The notes beneath the pieces are model-generated. The model saw only the letters and a program-made list of their open reading frames with translations, ran no database searches and was not told the DNA's origin. The translations under genes and the position numbers were made by a program. Of a DNA stretch of 64,000 bases, positions 1-9,491 are shown in pieces. Each line of letters begins with the position of its first letter. Within the stretch, counting starts at the first letter, position 1. The stretch is from contig NZ_CP086136.1 of the NCBI RefSeq assembly GCF_017565645.3, positions 5,749,501 through 5,813,500 of the forward strand, given 5' to 3'. This DNA comes from Bradyrhizobium barranii subsp. barranii. Its GTDB lineage: Bacteria; Pseudomonadota; Alphaproteobacteria; Rhizobiales; Xanthobacteraceae.

Positions 1-1207
1 TGCCGATCTTCACGGGCGCGACGAGAGAGGAGTTGGTACCCACGAAGGCACCCTGCCCGATGATCGTCTTGTGCTTCTTGAAGCCGTCGTAGTTGCAGGT
101 GATGGTGCCGGCGCCGATGTTGGAATTGGCACCGATGGTGGCGTCGCCGATGTAGGAGAGATGGTTGACCTTGACGCCAGCCTCCAGCGTCGCGGCCTTG
201 GTCTCGACGAAATTGCCGATGCGCGCGCCGTCGCCGAGCGAGGTGCCAGGTCGCAGCCGCGCATAGGGGCCGATCGAGACGTTCTTGCCGAGCGTGGTCT
301 GCACGATATGCGAGAAGGAATGGATCACCGTGCCGTCGGCGATCGATACGCCCGGACCGATCACCACGAACGGCTCGATGGTGACGTCATTGCCGAACAC
401 GGTGTCGGCGGACAGATAAACGGTCTCGGGCGCGATCAGCGTGACGCCTGCTTCCATCGCCGCTTTGCGCAAGCGCGCCTGCATCACGCTTTCGGCCTCC
501 GCGAGCTGCGCCTTGGTGTTGATGCCGCGCACCTCGTCCTCGCTGGTCTCGATCACGACGGCCTCCCATCCCTGTTGACGAACGACGCCGACCGCGTCGG
601 TCAGATAATATTCGCCCTTCGAATTCGCATTGCCGATCTTGTCGAGGATCGCGAGCGCACGGCGCCCGTCGATCGCCATCAGGCCGGCATTGCACAGATC
701 GATGTTGCGCTCTTCCGCGCTGGCATCGGCATGCTCGCGGATCGCGACCAGACGGTCGCCCTCGACGATGAAGCGGCCATAGCCGGTGGGATCGGCGGCG
801 CGAAAGCCGAGCGCGGCGATTGCTGCGCCCTTCGCGAGCGGCGCGCGCAGCCGCGCAAAGGTCTCGGCCGAGATCAGCGGCGTGTCGCCGAAGGCAATCA
901 GCAGATCGTCGGCGCCCCGCGCAATCGCCTCGCGCGCCGCCAGCACCGCATGCGCGGTGCCGAGCCGTTCTGCCTGCACGAAGGTGAGCGCATCGGGACG
1001 GATACGTTTCGCCTCGTCCCCGACCGCCTGATGGTCGGGGCCGATCACGACGGCGAGCGAGGTGCCGGTTCCCTTCGGTGTGGCCGCGAGCAGGTGCGCG
1101 AGCAGGCTCTGGTGGGCGACCGGATGCAGCACTTTCGGCAGGTTCGATCGCATGCGCGTGCCTTCGCCGGCGGCGAGTACGATCGTGAGGCTGGAACGGG
1201 CGGTCAT
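1..1207 (-). CDS. glmU: Bifunctional GlmU: GlcNAc-1-P uridyltransferase / GlcN-1-P acetyltransferase (C-terminus outside window)
   Basis: Makes UDP-GlcNAc in the cytoplasm for peptidoglycan and LPS. Read from 1207 down, the N-terminal pyrophosphorylase domain begins [19 protein letters not shown], containing the nucleotide-binding LAAGxGTRM signature. It is followed by LGTAHAV, FGDTPL and the GYGR region. The second half is a left-handed beta-helix with hexapeptide repeats ([21 protein letters not shown]) and the acetyltransferase motif [12 protein letters not shown]. The protein is still open at the left edge, so about the last 50 residues are missing. The start at 1207 (ATG) gives the family N-terminus. 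It is transcribed away from the next gene, with a 171-base divergent gap that should hold both promoters. Confidence 0.95.
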   Translation of the reverse strand, partial: MTARSSLTIVLAAGEGTRMRSNLPKVLHPVAHQSLLAHLLAATPKGTGTSLAVVIGPDHQAVGDEAKRIRPDALTFVQAERLGTAHAVLAAREAIARGADDLLIAFGDTPLISAETFARLRAPLAKGAAIAALGFRAADPTGYGRFIVEGDRLVAIREHADASAEERNIDLCNAGLMAIDGRRALAILDKIGNANSKGEYYLTDAVGVVRQQGWEAVVIETSEDEVRGINTKAQLAEAESVMQARLRKAAMEAGVTLIAPETVYLSADTVFGNDVTIEPFVVIGPGVSIADGTVIHSFSHIVQTTLGKNVSIGPYARLRPGTSLGDGARIGNFVETKAATLEAGVKVNHLSYIGDATIGANSNIGAGTITCNYDGFKKHKTIIGQGAFVGTNSSLVAPVKIG

Positions 1208-1378
1208 CGAAATCCTGTCAAACATGGCCGAATCAACGGGCGGCGGCAGGCCGATGCCGTCATGAGCTGTCGCCTTGCTACCCCCGCAAACGCCCGGAAT
1301 TCAAGTGCGACGGGGTTTTCCTGTTAATGTTCCCTGATTGATTCGGGGAAGCAGTTCGGGGCTGGGCACTTAACGTTC

Positions 1379-2746
1379 ATGGCAAAGGATTCCGACCCAC
1401 TGGCGGACGCCTTCGGGGCCAAGGAGACCGGCGGGCTGTTCTCCGGACTTCTGGCCGAGGAAAGCGCGGTCGACCGCAGCATGATGTGGCGGCTGGGCGC
1501 GTGGGGCGTGGTTGCCGTCGGCGCTGTCGTGATGGCCGTGATGGCCAATCAGGCCCAGCTCGGCTGGCGCCGTGACCAGGTTGCGTCGGCCGATCTGTCG
1601 CGCCAGGCCGACCGGCTCCAGATGCTGACCAAGGAGAGCCAGAACGAGGCCCGCCGCCTCGCCTCCGCCATCGAGACGCTGAACACCGATCGTGACCGGC
1701 TCTATTCGCGCGTCACCGTGCTCGAGCAAGGGATGGATTCCGTCACCGGCGCCATCGCCAAGCAGAGCGCGAAGCCGCAGGACGCGCCGGCGCCTGACAC
1801 CCAGCCCGCGGCGCCGACCGTCGCGCCGGTCGCCTCGACGCCGGCTCCCTCGAGTGACAAGCCGCGCGCGGCAGCCGCGAAGGACCAGGCGAAGGAGCCG
1901 ACAAAAGACGCTCTGAAGGAGGCCGCAAAGGATCAGTTGATCCCGCCGCCGCAGAACGCCGCCATGGCCTCGCTGGTGTCGCAGTCCCCGCTGACAACGT
2001 CGGCACTGCCCATGCTTCCGCTGGTGCCATCCAAGTCGATCATGGCGCCACCCGATCCCGCCGCATCGAAGCTGACGCAGCCCGAGACGACGGAGAAGGC
2101 CGCCGAGAAGAAGCCCGAACAGGCGCCCGCCCCGACCGAGGTCGCCGCGGCGCCAGCCAAGCCGCCGGAGACGGCCGAGAGCGAGGCCCCTGCAATCGCG
2201 GTCCAGCAGACGCGCTTCGCCATCGACCTTGGCGGCGCCAACTCGCTGGACGGCCTGCGCACGCTCTGGCGCGGCCTGATCAAGTCCAATCCGGAGATCG
2301 CGACGCTGCGGCCGATCATCATGATCAAGGAAGGCAATGCCGGCCTCGGCATGCAGCTCCGCTTGGGGGCCGGCCCGCTGATCAATGCCGCCGCTGCCGC
2401 AAAGCTCTGCGCGGGCCTCGCCGAGAACGACCGCCATTGCGAGACCACCGTGTTCGACGGCCAGCGGCTGTCGATGCGCGGTGGATCGGAGAAGGGACAA
2501 GAGAAGACTCAGGACCGGGTTCAGGAGAAGAACGAGAAGAACCAGGACGCGGTGCCGCGGGCCGAGACCGCGCCGGCGCCCGCTCCTGCCGCCAAACCGG
2601 AGAAGCGCCGCCGCAGCTACTCCTCGAAACGCTCGTCGAAGCGCGAGGAGCCCGCGCCTGCCCCCGCACCTCAGCCGCCGGCCGCACCGGCGAAGCCGGA
2701 GACGGCCTCGGCGGGATCGACGCTGTCGTCGTTCTTCAGGCGGTAG
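1379..2746 (+). CDS. Membrane-anchored protein with SPOR-like domain
   Basis: 455 residues. A short cytoplasmic N-terminus is followed by one membrane helix (about residues 37-57), a short coiled-coil stretch and a long Ala/Pro/Lys-rich linker. A folded domain follows at about 275-365 (starts FAIDLGGANSLDGLRTLW, ends FDGQRLSMRG) that resembles the SPOR-like domain of alphaproteobacterial envelope proteins. The tail is basic and Pro-rich. SPOR domains bind denuded peptidoglycan glycan at division sites, so an envelope or division role is plausible. This is inference from domain shape, because the match to SPOR is loose. The low-complexity linker is encoded by host-like GC-rich codons. Confidence 0.75.
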   Translation: MAKDSDPLADAFGAKETGGLFSGLLAEESAVDRSMMWRLGAWGVVAVGAVVMAVMANQAQLGWRRDQVASADLSRQADRLQMLTKESQNEARRLASAIETLNTDRDRLYSRVTVLEQGMDSVTGAIAKQSAKPQDAPAPDTQPAAPTVAPVASTPAPSSDKPRAAAAKDQAKEPTKDALKEAAKDQLIPPPQNAAMASLVSQSPLTTSALPMLPLVPSKSIMAPPDPAASKLTQPETTEKAAEKKPEQAPAPTEVAAAPAKPPETAESEAPAIAVQQTRFAIDLGGANSLDGLRTLWRGLIKSNPEIATLRPIIMIKEGNAGLGMQLRLGAGPLINAAAAAKLCAGLAENDRHCETTVFDGQRLSMRGGSEKGQEKTQDRVQEKNEKNQDAVPRAETAPAPAPAAKPEKRRRSYSSKRSSKREEPAPAPAPQPPAAPAKPETASAGSTLSSFFRR

Positions 2747-2892
2747 GAACGCGGACGAGTTAGATCACTGCGGCCTCTCATCAAATTGGGGCGTCAATGG
2801 CCGTCGACCAATGACTCGTCGAACAGCGCAAGCGATCAGAAATATCCACCTCGCCTGTTGCCCCCTCCCGTCATCCCGACCATATTGCGCCC

Positions 2893-3273
2893 ATGACAAA
2901 AAAGCCCTTCCGCCTCACGCCCTACCAGGTGCAGTTCCTGATCGTCGTCGGTTTCGTGTCCGTCGGCTATGCGATCTATCTGCGCTATCTCGGCATCGAG
3001 AACTCGACCGTCGGCCTCGCCTGTGACGCCGGCCTGCAGACGCTGATCTGCAAGGCGCGCACGGTCTCGACGGTGCTGTTCAAGAATTCGGTGTTCGGCA
3101 TCGTCGCGCTGGTGGTTGCGACGCTGAACCTGATGCGGCCGTCGATCGTGCTGCTGACCGTCGGCATCGTCGCCGCCGGCCTCGGCATCGTGCTCTACAA
3201 TGTCGTGCTGTCGGGCCTTGCGATCGGCCTGTTCATTCTTGGATTTGCTCGGCCCGCGCCCGCCACAGCGTGA
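2893..3273 (+). CDS. Small integral membrane protein of unknown function
   Basis: 126 residues with about four hydrophobic segments (roughly 12-30, 58-75, 82-100, 103-120). Two cysteines (CDAGLQTLIC) sit in the first loop after TM1, which resembles the small membrane proteins of the vitamin K epoxide reductase/disulfide-exchange type, although the full CxxC motif is not present. The start at 2893 follows a short gap from the SPOR-like gene. Its 3' end overlaps the 3' end of the convergent glucan gene by 41 bases. I do not recognise a specific family. Confidence 0.7.
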   Translation: MTKKPFRLTPYQVQFLIVVGFVSVGYAIYLRYLGIENSTVGLACDAGLQTLICKARTVSTVLFKNSVFGIVALVVATLNLMRPSIVLLTVGIVAAGLGIVLYNVVLSGLAIGLFILGFARPAPATA

Positions 3274-4897
3274 ACGCGAACAGCAAGTAGATCGCGCAGG
3301 TCCACAGCGACTGCCAGTTCTCGCGGCCCTCGTTGAACAGCACAAAGGCGGCCGCCAGCGTGAGCAGGCCCGCGAATACCGATTCCGCCATCGGACGCTG
3401 GCCGATCTGCGGCCGGTTCAGCATCAGCACCGCGAACGGCACCACCGCCATCGTCAGCGAGGCGTAGGGGAAGTCGTGGTAGCGCGAGTCGAACACGAAG
3501 GCGAGCGCGGTCTGCGTCGCGATCACCGCGGTCACCGCCAGCGTCAGGCCGAGCACGGCGGTGAGCTTCGACCATTTGCGGCCCTCGCGCGGACCGAGCA
3601 GATCGAGGAAGGTCGGAAGGCTGCGGCCGATCACCATCGCCTGCGCGCAGAAGATCGGCGACAGGATGCCGGCCAGAAGCAGCGCGCCCCAGTGCAGCCA
3701 GCCGCCGATGCCGTAACTCTCATAGTACATCTTGTCGGCGCCGATCCCGAGCAGGGTGCCCGCTGACGTCGCCGAGATCGCGACGCCGAGCCAGGCCGAG
3801 AAGCGCGGCGTCCACGGCCGCCTGCGCAGCGTGAGGCCGGCGACCGCGAACACCAGCACGCAGAGGCCCATGCCGGCGCCCATGTACCATTTCCAGTACG
3901 GGAAATTGCTGATCGGCTGGCCCGGCGGATATTTCAGGTTCCGGCGCACCGAGTCGTACAGGCCCCAATAGCCGCCGACGGTGCCTTCCAGCTTGCGCTT
4001 CCAGGGCTGGTCATAGGACTCGATCAGATTGACGCGAAACTTGTTGGCTTTCGCCAGGCCCAGGATTTCCGAGACGACGCGCGCCTGGTTGGTGCGCGAC
4101 GGCAGCGCGCCCTCGCGCATGCGCCCTTCGCTGGGCCAGCCGGTTTCGCCGATCAGGATCTCCTTGCCGGGGAACGCGACCGCCATGCGCTCGCGGATCG
4201 CCTCGACATGGCTCGCTGCGAACTTCGCCTTCACCGGAACATCCTCCCAATAAGGCAGGATGTGGATCGTGACGAAGTCGACGGCGTCATAGACCTCGCG
4301 ATTCCTGAGCCAGAACTCCCAGACGTCGGCATAGGTGACGGGCACGCTGACCTGCGCCTTCACCGAGCGGATGATGGAGACGAGGTCCGCGGTCGTCATC
4401 TCGCCGCGCAACAGCACCTCGTTGCCGACGATGACGCTGGTGATGATGCCGGGAAATTCCTTGGAGAGGCGGACGGCGAGCGCGGCCTGCTCAAAATTCT
4501 TGGCGCGATTGCTGGAGAGCCAGATGCCCTGGAGCACCTTCAGCCCGCCGACCTTGGCGGCGATCGCCGGCACCTGGTCGAGCCCGTTCTCCATCGAATA
4601 GGTGCGGACGCAGTCGGTGATCTCCTTAAGCTGGCGCAAATCCTGCTCGATCTGGTCGGCCTCGATATGGGTCCACGCGTTCAGCGGCGACTGTTCCCCG
4701 CGGAACGGCGCATAGGAGACGCATTGGACCTTGTCGGCCGGGTCGATCGGGGCGCGCGCCAGCGTGATTGGCGTGGCCAGCCACCACCACACGGCAGCAA
4801 TCGCACCCAGTGAAACGAGCAGAAGCGCCAGTGGCGTACGAAGAGAAATCGGTTCCGTCCTCCGCGAGGTGCCGTCGATTACCTGCTCACGCGCCAT
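3233..4897 (-). CDS. ndvC: NdvC-like membrane protein with GH17 domain (cyclic beta-glucan synthesis)
   Basis: 554 residues. An N-terminal membrane helix (about 20-42) is followed by a glycoside hydrolase family 17-like domain (about 55-330). The putative acid/base Glu lies in VIVGNEVLLRGEM and the nucleophile Glu in ILIGETGWPSEG. About seven C-terminal membrane helices follow (about 345-545). In Bradyrhizobium japonicum, NdvC is needed for the (1,6)-linkages of cyclic beta-(1,3),(1,6)-glucan, periplasmic oligosaccharides important for hypo-osmotic growth and nodulation. Here it diverges from the ndvD and ndvB genes to its right, matching the known cluster. The role is taken from that cluster; the motifs are visible in the sequence. 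Confidence 0.88.
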   Translation of the reverse strand: MAREQVIDGTSRRTEPISLRTPLALLLVSLGAIAAVWWWLATPITLARAPIDPADKVQCVSYAPFRGEQSPLNAWTHIEADQIEQDLRQLKEITDCVRTYSMENGLDQVPAIAAKVGGLKVLQGIWLSSNRAKNFEQAALAVRLSKEFPGIITSVIVGNEVLLRGEMTTADLVSIIRSVKAQVSVPVTYADVWEFWLRNREVYDAVDFVTIHILPYWEDVPVKAKFAASHVEAIRERMAVAFPGKEILIGETGWPSEGRMREGALPSRTNQARVVSEILGLAKANKFRVNLIESYDQPWKRKLEGTVGGYWGLYDSVRRNLKYPPGQPISNFPYWKWYMGAGMGLCVLVFAVAGLTLRRRPWTPRFSAWLGVAISATSAGTLLGIGADKMYYESYGIGGWLHWGALLLAGILSPIFCAQAMVIGRSLPTFLDLLGPREGRKWSKLTAVLGLTLAVTAVIATQTALAFVFDSRYHDFPYASLTMAVVPFAVLMLNRPQIGQRPMAESVFAGLLTLAAAFVLFNEGRENWQSLWTCAIYLLFAFTLWRARAEQIQE

Positions 4898-5119
4898 CTG
4901 CCAAGGGGTGTGTCCGGGATGGATCCTTCCCTCCCCCGAGGAATTTACCTGCGGCCGTTCGACAGAGGCCTAGGATCGTGACTTTGCTGGACAAAATTTC
5001 AAATTCAGGTCATGGACTCGGCAGGACTTTGCCGCCGCACTGGGGACCCATTTGGACGCCATCACCGGCGAGTCCGCGAGGTCCTGGCGCGGGCGGTCAG
5101 CTGATATATTGGGGAATTC

Positions 5120-5716
5120 ATGCGGCAACGGGTGTTCGAGTTACGAAATGCGGTCCTGCGGCAGTTCGCCGCCACCTTGGCCGTCTCCTCCCTGGTCGTG
5201 ATGGTCGGTCTCGGTGGCGCCTCCGCCCAGAGCGGCACGCCCGCCCCGGACCAGGGCAAGGCAGCCGCCCAGCCCGCCGATGCCGCCGCCAAGGACGCCG
5301 CTCAGAACCAGCGCCGCACCGACGAGTTCGCCGAAGCAGCCCAGGTCATCAACGGCCCGGCCGGCAACCCCGAATGCGTCTGGCTCGGCCGGCGCGTGGT
5401 GCGGCTGATGTGGCGCGACGACCTCGATACCGCGTTCCGCCATCTCGACCTCTACGACCGCTTCGGCTGCCCCGGCGGCCACATCCAGGCCGCCTTCCGC
5501 TGCCTGACCCGCTTTGGCGGCCAGATCGATCCCAAGGTCGCCGAGACCCTGGACAGCCGCGTGCACGCCTGCTGGATCAACCCGGCATCCCAGCCGCAGC
5601 AGGCGTCAGCCAGCGCCTCCCAGCCGGCGGCGCCAACCACGGGCAATTCGCCGGCCCCGCAGCCGGCCGCGAGCCCTGCGCCTGCGGCAAGCCCGACACC
5701 GGCGCCCTCGAAATAG
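5120..5716 (+). CDS. ndvD: Probable NdvD, secreted or anchored protein of the beta-glucan cluster
   Basis: 198 residues with one N-terminal hydrophobic segment (about 15-35) ending near ASAQSG, which could be a signal peptide or anchor. A conserved middle follows (about 70-155, with the cysteine-bearing CVWLGRRVVRLMW and FGCPGGHIQAAFRCL) and then an Ala/Pro/Ser-rich tail. It lies between ndvC and ndvB, where B. japonicum has ndvD, a one-transmembrane protein needed for glucan synthesis. The published ndvD product is described as about 26 kDa; this one is nearer 20 kDa, so the symbol rests mainly on position. The start at 5120 gives a clean signal-like N-terminus. Confidence 0.6.
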   Translation: MRQRVFELRNAVLRQFAATLAVSSLVVMVGLGGASAQSGTPAPDQGKAAAQPADAAAKDAAQNQRRTDEFAEAAQVINGPAGNPECVWLGRRVVRLMWRDDLDTAFRHLDLYDRFGCPGGHIQAAFRCLTRFGGQIDPKVAETLDSRVHACWINPASQPQQASASASQPAAPTTGNSPAPQPAASPAPAASPTPAPSK

Positions 5717-5930
5717 CCGCGATCGTTTCAGCCGCCGTTCAGGAACGATCGGCGATAGAAGCGGTTGGCACTGCCGCACATTCCGAAACTGTCATGCCCT
5801 CATACGGTCATGAGGCCATGACAGTTGTGAAACCGCGCGGCAGAGGTATGCTCCATTTGCCGCGGACTCGGTCGGATCTCGGGGTCGGATCCGCTTCCCT
5901 GCCACTTCAGCCCCTTTTGGTTTAGCCGCG

Positions 5931-8600
5931 ATGCGCGTTGTCGCCGCCGTTCTGTTGCTTGTGTCCGTGCTTCACGCCGGCATCTGGGGAGTCCTGCGCG
6001 ACAAGGAACCCGCGCCCGACTTCAAGGGCCTGCTGCCCAGCGTCTCCTACGCCCCGTTCGAAGGCGCGGCGCACCCCGACATCGACAACATCCCCACCGT
6101 CGAGAAAATCCGCGCCGACCTGAAGACGCTGTCGACGATGACGCGCGCGATCCGTCTCTATTCGTCCACCGGCGGCGTCGAGCTGGTGCCGCCGATCGCG
6201 GCAGAGTTCGGCCTTAAGGTCACCGTCGGCGCCTGGATCGACAAGGACAAGGATCGCAACGAGCGCGAGATCAAGGCCGCCATCGAACTCGCCCGCAAGA
6301 ACAGCAACGTCGTCGGCGTCGTGGTCGGCAACGAGGTGATCTACCGCGGCGAGCAGAAGGTCGAAGACCTCATCGACATGATCAAGAAGGTGAAGGGCTC
6401 GGTCCGCGTGCCCGTCACGACCGGCGAGATCTGGAACATCTGGCGCGACAATCCCGACCTTGCCTCCAACGTCGACTTCATCGCCGCCCACGTGCTGCCC
6501 TATTGGGAAAACTTCCGCTCGGACCAGGCCGTCGACCAGGCCGTCGATCGCTACAACCTGTTGCGCAACCTGTTCCCGGGCAAGCGCATCGTGATCGCCG
6601 AATTCGGCTGGCCGAGCCAGGGCTACAACCTTCGCAACGCCGACCCCGGTCCGTTCCAGCAGGCGCTGACCCTGCGCAACTTCGTCAGCCGCGCCGAAGC
6701 CATCGGCATGGAATACAACATCGTCGAAGCCATCGATCAGCCCTGGAAATATTTCGAGGGTGGCGTCGGCCCGTACTGGGGCATCCTCAACGCCAGCCGC
6801 GAGCCGAAATTCGCCTGGACCGGCCCGGTCGAGAATCCCGACTACTGGAAGCTGATGGGAATTGCGCTGCTGGTCGGCATCCTCCTGTCGCTGCCAATCC
6901 TGCGGCTGGAACAGCCGACCGCCAGGCAGGCGTTCCTGCTGTCGGCGACCGCCAACGGCGTCGGTGCCTGGGCCGCGACCGTGTTCGCATTCTGGAACGA
7001 CCACTATTTCATCTTCGGCTCGGCCTTCGCGCTCACGCTCGGCATGATCCTGCTTGTTCCCCTTGTCCTCATCGCGATGGCGCGCGTCGACGAGATCGCG
7101 GCGGTGGCCTTGGGCCGGCCGCCGGAGCGGCTGCTCTCCAAGAGCAAGCCGGTCGAGAACGTTCCCGAAAATTACTATCCGAAGGTCTCGATCCACATCC
7201 CCGCCTATTTCGAGCCGGTCGAGATGCTGAAGCAGACGCTCGATGCGCTGTCGCGGCTGAACTATCCGAACTACGAATGCGTCGTCATCATCAACAACAC
7301 GCCCGATCCCGCCTTCTGGCAGCCGATCCAGGACCATTGCCGCGCGCTCGGTGAACGCTTCAAGTTCATCAACGCCGAGAAGGTGCAGGGCTTCAAGGCC
7401 GGCGCGCTGCGGATCGCGATGGACCGCACCGCCGTCGATGCCGAGATCATCGGCATCCTCGATGCCGACTATGTCGTCGATCCCGACTGGCTGAAGGACC
7501 TCGTGCCGGCTTTCGCCGACCTGCGCGTCGGCCTCGTGCAGGCGCCGCAGGAGCATCGCGACGGCGACCTGTCGATCATGCACTACATCATGAACGGCGA
7601 ATATGCCGGCTTCTTCGACATCGGCATGGTCCAGCGCAACGAGGCCAACGCCATCATCGTGCACGGCACGATGTGCCTGATCCGCCGCGCCGCGATGGAC
7701 ATGGCCGGCGGCTGGTCGTCCGACACGATCTGCGAGGACAGCGATCTCGGCCTCGCGATCCAGCAACTCGGCTGGACCACCCACTACACCAATCATCGCT
7801 ACGGCCAGGGCCTGCTGCCCGACACCTACGAGGCCTTCAAGAAGCAGCGTCACCGCTGGGCCTATGGCGGCCTCCAGATCGTGAAGAAGCACTGGCGGAA
7901 CTTCCTGCCCGGCCGCAGTCGGCTGACGCCCGATCAGAAGCGCGAATATGGCTTGGGCTGGCTGAACTGGCTCGGCGCCGAAAGCCTCGGCGTGGTGGTG
8001 GCGCTGCTCAACCTCATCTGGGTGCCGATCGTCGCCTTCGCCGACATCGCCATCCCGGACAAGATCCTGACGCTGCCGATCATCGGCGCCTTCATCGTCT
8101 CGCTCGCGCACTTCCTGTCGATGTACCGCGCGCGCGTCGCGATCAAACCCGGCCAGATGATGGGCGCGATGATCGCCGCGATGAGCGTGCAATGGACGGT
8201 GTCGCGCGCGGTCGCACAAGGTCTCATCACCGAGCACATCGCGTTCGCGCGCACCTCCAAGGGCGGCCTGTCCAGGATGTCGATCGAGTTCCAGGCGTTC
8301 TGGGAGGCCGTGATCGGCACCCTGCTGGTGATCGGCGCCGGCGTGCTGATCGCCTCCAACAGCTATCGCCAGATCACCGAGATCTACATCTTCGCCGGCG
8401 TCCTGGTGCTGCAAAGCCTGCCGTTCCTGGCCGCGGTCGCGATCGCGATCCTCGAGCTCAGCCGCATCAACTCGTTCCAGTTCTGGCGCGACAGCGCGAT
8501 CCGCACCGCCGAGCTGATCGGCCTGCGCCCCGTGGCCCTGCCGACCCCCGCCGGCACGCCGCAGCCGGTGCCGAGCGAGGTCCGGCGGGAAGCGAATTGA
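5931..8600 (+). CDS. ndvB: NdvB-like beta-(1,3)-glucan synthase (GH17-like domain + GT2)
   Basis: 889 residues. The N-terminal membrane helix precedes a GH17-like domain (about 35-290; VVGNEVIYRGEQ and IVIAEFGWPSQG). Membrane helices follow (about 305-390), then a family 2 glycosyltransferase domain (about 410-640) with the processive signature: ILDADYVVDP, CEDSDLGLAI and QRHRWAYGG (Q-x-x-R-W). More membrane helices complete the protein (about 690-850). The enzyme polymerises glucose from UDP-glucose in the inner membrane for cyclic beta-glucan. It lies 215 bases downstream of the ndvD candidate, on the same strand. Confidence 0.92.
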   Translation: MRVVAAVLLLVSVLHAGIWGVLRDKEPAPDFKGLLPSVSYAPFEGAAHPDIDNIPTVEKIRADLKTLSTMTRAIRLYSSTGGVELVPPIAAEFGLKVTVGAWIDKDKDRNEREIKAAIELARKNSNVVGVVVGNEVIYRGEQKVEDLIDMIKKVKGSVRVPVTTGEIWNIWRDNPDLASNVDFIAAHVLPYWENFRSDQAVDQAVDRYNLLRNLFPGKRIVIAEFGWPSQGYNLRNADPGPFQQALTLRNFVSRAEAIGMEYNIVEAIDQPWKYFEGGVGPYWGILNASREPKFAWTGPVENPDYWKLMGIALLVGILLSLPILRLEQPTARQAFLLSATANGVGAWAATVFAFWNDHYFIFGSAFALTLGMILLVPLVLIAMARVDEIAAVALGRPPERLLSKSKPVENVPENYYPKVSIHIPAYFEPVEMLKQTLDALSRLNYPNYECVVIINNTPDPAFWQPIQDHCRALGERFKFINAEKVQGFKAGALRIAMDRTAVDAEIIGILDADYVVDPDWLKDLVPAFADLRVGLVQAPQEHRDGDLSIMHYIMNGEYAGFFDIGMVQRNEANAIIVHGTMCLIRRAAMDMAGGWSSDTICEDSDLGLAIQQLGWTTHYTNHRYGQGLLPDTYEAFKKQRHRWAYGGLQIVKKHWRNFLPGRSRLTPDQKREYGLGWLNWLGAESLGVVVALLNLIWVPIVAFADIAIPDKILTLPIIGAFIVSLAHFLSMYRARVAIKPGQMMGAMIAAMSVQWTVSRAVAQGLITEHIAFARTSKGGLSRMSIEFQAFWEAVIGTLLVIGAGVLIASNSYRQITEIYIFAGVLVLQSLPFLAAVAIAILELSRINSFQFWRDSAIRTAELIGLRPVALPTPAGTPQPVPSEVRREAN

Positions 8601-8927
8601 CGAACGAACGGCCTCTCGGCGCGGGTGAAACCTCCGCGCCGGCAAGCCACCGGCGCTGTTCGGCGTGGATAGCGGGCCGCCAATCGAGTTGAAAATTCTG
8701 GCCTAAGCGGCGGAAAGCGCGAGCGAATCCCCGCCTCCGCCAAGAGTTTGGGCCGCCACTCGCACTATTGACCTCAGCGCCCCGTCCCCCTACACAGCGC
8801 GGGCCGAAAGCATGATCCGGAAACAGCCGGTTTTTCCCCGCGACGCCAGTTGAGGCAGCGGCAAGACATGCTTCTCGAATGTCCGAAGACGATGGCGATC
8901 GATCTTGAAAGCCATCAGCGGCCATGG
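8601..8927. other. Intergenic gap between ndvB and tRNA-Lys
   Basis: 327 bases. No convincing open frame, hairpin with a T-run or repeat was seen. The tRNA-Lys promoter should lie in its last 100 bases but no consensus could be fixed by eye. Confidence 0.5.
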
Positions 8928-9003
8928 GAGCGCGTAGCTCAGCCGGTAGAGCACGTGACTTTTAATCACGGGGTCCTGGGTTCGAGCCCCAGCGCGCTCA
9001 CCA
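8928..9003 (+). tRNA. tRNA-Lys(TTT), chromosomal; probable prophage attachment target
   Basis: A complete 76-base cloverleaf. The acceptor GAGCGCG pairs with CGCGCTC, followed by A73 and an encoded CCA. The D arm is GCTC/GAGC, the anticodon loop is CTTTTAA and the T arm is CTGGG/CCCAG. It is the last chromosomal feature on the left. Phage-type genes begin right after it, and the element carries a tyrosine integrase, so the 3' half of this gene is the likely attL core. The matching direct repeat (attR) must lie beyond the right edge. Confidence 0.95.
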
Positions 9004-9044
9004 CTAAGAGCCTCAAATTACTCGATAATTGACGCAGCGGCGGC

Positions 9045-9089
9045 TTGTAGACAGGGGCCCTGTCTACAAGATTTCGGTTCTGTCTACAA
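9045..9089. promoter_or_regulatory. Perfect palindrome plus a third half-site just inside the prophage left end
   Basis: TTGTAGACAGGG at 9045-9056 and CCCTGTCTACAA at 9058-9069 are exact inverted arms around one G. A third copy of CTGTCTACAA lies at 9080-9089 in direct orientation with the second arm, spaced 21 bases from it. The position, 42 bases from tRNA-Lys and 43 bases before the first prophage gene, suits an operator or integrase/excisionase arm-type sites. The protein that binds is unknown. Confidence 0.6.
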
Positions 9090-9131
9090 ACTCGGTTCGC
9101 TGACTGTTCCGCTCGCGCGCGGAGCGACCGC

Positions 9132-9491
9132 ATGATCGCGACGCTCCCCCGCCTCATCTCGGCGTTCGATCGACGCTTCCCGAAGCTGCGCGATCCGGAA
9201 CGGGCCCACGGCGCCTGCTGCCTCATCTCGGGCCTGTTCGCGGCGGAGGTGCCCGGCGCGCGCGTCGTCTACCTGCTCGGCAGCCGGCGCTACTTCCCGG
9301 ACCGCGTCGATGACTACCCCGCCAAGGACCCGTTCTACTTCCACGCCGTCGCGGTGGTCCGCGGCCAGGCCTTCGACTGGACGCGCCGGCAACTCGACCC
9401 GCGCGCGGCACACCCGTTCGTCCAGCCGGCCGCCGAACTCCGGCGCGACTGGATCCGGCTCGGCCGATCGCCGGAGGTGCTTGGCCTATGA
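9132..9491 (+). CDS. Phage hypothetical protein
   Basis: 119 residues starting MIATLPRLISAFDRRFPKL. It contains GACCLISGLFAAEVPGARVV and a conserved-looking middle (HAVAVVRGQAFDWTRRQLDP) that recalls small papain-like or transglutaminase-type proteins handling a substrate behind a His. No catalytic set is clear. It is the first gene of the left plus-strand block, and its end overlaps the next start by four bases (ATGA). Confidence 0.6.
   Translation: MIATLPRLISAFDRRFPKLRDPERAHGACCLISGLFAAEVPGARVVYLLGSRRYFPDRVDDYPAKDPFYFHAVAVVRGQAFDWTRRQLDPRAAHPFVQPAAELRRDWIRLGRSPEVLGL

Noticed and set aside
71..1327. A 418-residue plus-strand frame opposite glmU
   Set aside because: The minus strand encodes a full GlmU with hexapeptide repeats; the plus frame is a shadow.
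5922..8645. A 900-residue open frame on the minus strand opposite ndvB
   Set aside because: GC-rich codon shadow of ndvB. Its composition (Asp/Arg/His-rich, no domains) is typical of antisense frames, while the plus strand has clear glycosyltransferase motifs.
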